Source of the DNA: Streptomyces hokutonensis | GTDB lineage: Bacteria; Actinomycetota; Actinomycetes; Streptomycetales; Streptomycetaceae | Assembly (NCBI RefSeq): GCF_000376565.1 | Contig: NZ_BARG01000021.1 | Location: 124,001 to 188,000 of the forward strand | DNA: 64,000 nucleotides | Direction of reading: 5' to 3' | Part shown: one piece after another, positions 62,842-64,000 of the stretch | Position numbering within the stretch: the stretch's first letter is position 1 | Layout: every line of letters starts with the position of its first letter | Program-made: the position numbers and the translations under genes | Notes under the pieces: model-generated | What the model saw: the letters and a program-made list of their open reading frames with translations, nothing else | What the model was told of the DNA's origin: nothing | Databases searched by the model: none

Positions 62842-64000
62842 GGGTGCCTCCCTCCGGCCTCCGGGGAAGGCCAGCGTAGCCGGGCCACGGCGACCGCACA
62901 GGCTGCGCAGCGCGGCGTGCCGCAGGGACTCGGTGCGGGCGGGGGCCGGGTCGTGGTGGTGCCAGGCGTGCAGGGTGACGGGGTGGAGCCGCCAGCCGCC
63001 GTCGTCCGCCGGTGCGAGCAGGCTGCGTACGCGCAGCTCGGCGACGCCGTTCGCGGCCCGCCGCGCGGCGACGGCCCTGGGCACCCGGTCGGCGGCGGCG
63101 AGCACCCGCTCCGCGTCCTCCGCGGTCAACGGCAGTGGATGCAGTACGGCGGCGCAGCGCAGCACGTCGGCGGCGTCCGCCGTGTCGACGTCCCGGACGA
63201 GAGCACCGGTCACGTCCCCCTCGGCGAGGGCGTCGAGAAGTGACGTCCCGCGCGCGTGCAGCCTGCCGTACAGCTCGCGCGGCTGATGACCGGCCCGGAT
63301 CGCGCGGGCCAGCAGGCCGAGGGCGAGCGGATGTCCGTCCAGCGCCTCGGCCAGTGCCTCGTCCCCGCCGACGAGCACGCGCGCGTGCGGGGCGTCGAGC
63401 GGCCCGAGGTCCACGGGGGTGCCGATCCCGTCGTAGGCGCGGCTGCGCAGGGTGAAGACGGTGTGGCCGAGCGGGTGGGGCGCGGCCATCGCGGCGATGT
63501 CGCGGGCGGTGAGCCGGTCGTCGGGGACGGAGTCGACGATCCACAGGAACGGTTCGGCGGTACCGAAGGAGGTGACGCCGGAGTCGGAGAGCGCGCGCAC
63601 GGCGTCGTCGTACGCCTGCCCGCTCACCCAGAAGACACCGCCGGGGTAGGCCGCCTCGAAGCGGAGGGCGTACTCCTGGGCGAGGGCGGACTTGCCGATG
63701 CCGGCCATTCCGCGGATCTGTACGGCGCGTGCGGCGGCGCGGCCGGTGACCAGGGGCGCGGAGTGGGCGTGCAGGGCGGAGTGCACCTGCCAGAGTTCGG
63801 AGAGGCGGCCCAGGAACTCGGGGCGCGGTTCCGGGGAGCCCAACAGCCATCGTCGTACGGCGCGTTCCTGGATCGCCATCGGGCCGTCGAGGCGGGCGAC
63901 GTGCTCGCGTACGTCGGCCACCAGGGCGCTGAGGTCGTGCGCCGGGGCGTGCCGGGCGTCACGGAGTTCGACGGGGTGGATGTGGTCCGTGGTCGCCTCG
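62389..64000 (-). CDS. P-loop NTPase (STAND/NB-ARC-like), 5' end beyond the window
   Basis: The frame is open from base 64000 to the stop at 62389 (537 codons here) and upstream sequence reads as normal coding, so the start lies outside. Walker A GMAGIGKSALAQEYALRF is about 95-112 residues into the visible part. A Walker-B-like LWIVDSVPDD and an RAYDG sensor-like segment follow, then helical repeats. After LHAWHHHDPAPARTESL the codons become atypical for about 20 triplets, then a separate-looking 150-residue domain begins at 62841. STAND proteins are regulators or defence effectors; the missing N-terminus would decide. Confidence 0.8.
   Translation of the reverse strand, partial: EATTDHIHPVELRDARHAPAHDLSALVADVREHVARLDGPMAIQERAVRRWLLGSPEPRPEFLGRLSELWQVHSALHAHSAPLVTGRAAARAVQIRGMAGIGKSALAQEYALRFEAAYPGGVFWVSGQAYDDAVRALSDSGVTSFGTAEPFLWIVDSVPDDRLTARDIAAMAAPHPLGHTVFTLRSRAYDGIGTPVDLGPLDAPHARVLVGGDEALAEALDGHPLALGLLARAIRAGHQPRELYGRLHARGTSLLDALAEGDVTGALVRDVDTADAADVLRCAAVLHPLPLTAEDAERVLAAADRVPRAVAARRAANGVAELRVRSLLAPADDGGWRLHPVTLHAWHHHDPAPARTESLRHAALRSLCGRRGPATLAFPGGRREAPMAAPSESERMAAFDIQVELVTRIGVQELAPGTGSLREALASLKSLIDFTRGTLHTYSVGLERGSGAPTVQSLAYALVNDTIRPFTSTWHPRLAAYEARCPADTAPLDHEAAWPQAETMRTELTVLREPLLRITEALGDISGADFGVTATG

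Overview
This window is chromosomal DNA from a Streptomyces-type actinomycete. The evidence is a GC content near 70 percent, near-universal G/C at third codon positions, frequent GTG starts, GTGA/ATGA overlaps between operon genes, and a recognisable Streptomyces gene order: uvrC-rapZ-yvcK, then uvrA, aroQ, terC, terD, uvrB, glpQ and ogt. There is no prophage, integron, CRISPR array, tRNA or rRNA. Only small repeats break an otherwise stable core segment.

Layout. 1-3703: the end of the uvrC-rapZ-yvcK operon (minus). 3749-9703: a signalling block with an orphan solute-binding lipoprotein, a large sensor kinase and a LuxR response regulator (all minus), and a divergent stand-alone receiver. 9917-13507: a DNA-binding-like protein, a Tat lipoprotein Rieske protein, and a LacI regulator coupled to a PfkB sugar kinase. 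13582-18142: uvrA, a mycothiol-dependent-type enzyme and an MBL hydrolase. 18449-21005: a polar amino-acid ABC importer. 21072-25774: aroQ, an MHS transporter, a Ca/H antiporter, a small protein, and terC behind a yybP-ykoY (manganese) riboswitch. 25851-30810: a TerD/FtsK-like fusion, terD and uvrB. 30821-36128: an MHYT sensor, secreted GlpQ, ogt, a Cys-rich micro-ORF coupled to an MFS transporter, and a formaldehyde-dehydrogenase-like enzyme. 36268-40765: a pseudouridine catabolic pair (psuG plus PfkB kinase), a methyltransferase, corA and a CBS protein. 40931-43890: a PPOX protein, a uridine-kinase-like protein without a P-loop, a DUF2293 protein, a 19/20-bp tandem repeat array and a DUF1772 membrane protein. 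44079-49612: an orphan gltD, AhpD-like protein with a divergent MocR regulator, and a quinone reductase with a divergent XRE regulator. 49674-52456: a whiJ-like developmental cluster (DUF397, XRE, anti-sigma-like ATPase, hypothetical). 52671-64000: an ABC exporter, a small protein, DUF899, a P450 carrying an in-frame palindromic insertion, an amidohydrolase, an EEP-family protein, a FUSC protein, a nucleotidyltransferase and a truncated P-loop NTPase.

How parts work together. The clearest regulatory theme is DNA damage. uvrA, uvrB, uvrC, ogt and terD, which lie far apart in the window, all carry a promoter of the LexA-independent RecA-NDp/PafBC type (TTGTCAGTG-N8-TAnnnT) with an exact 8-bp spacer. 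Three of the five put the start codon only 6-7 bp after the -10 box, which implies leaderless mRNAs. A second theme is metal handling: terC sits behind a manganese riboswitch whose 3' closing-stem strand can also mask the terC ribosome-binding site, and a Ca/H antiporter and CorA lie nearby.
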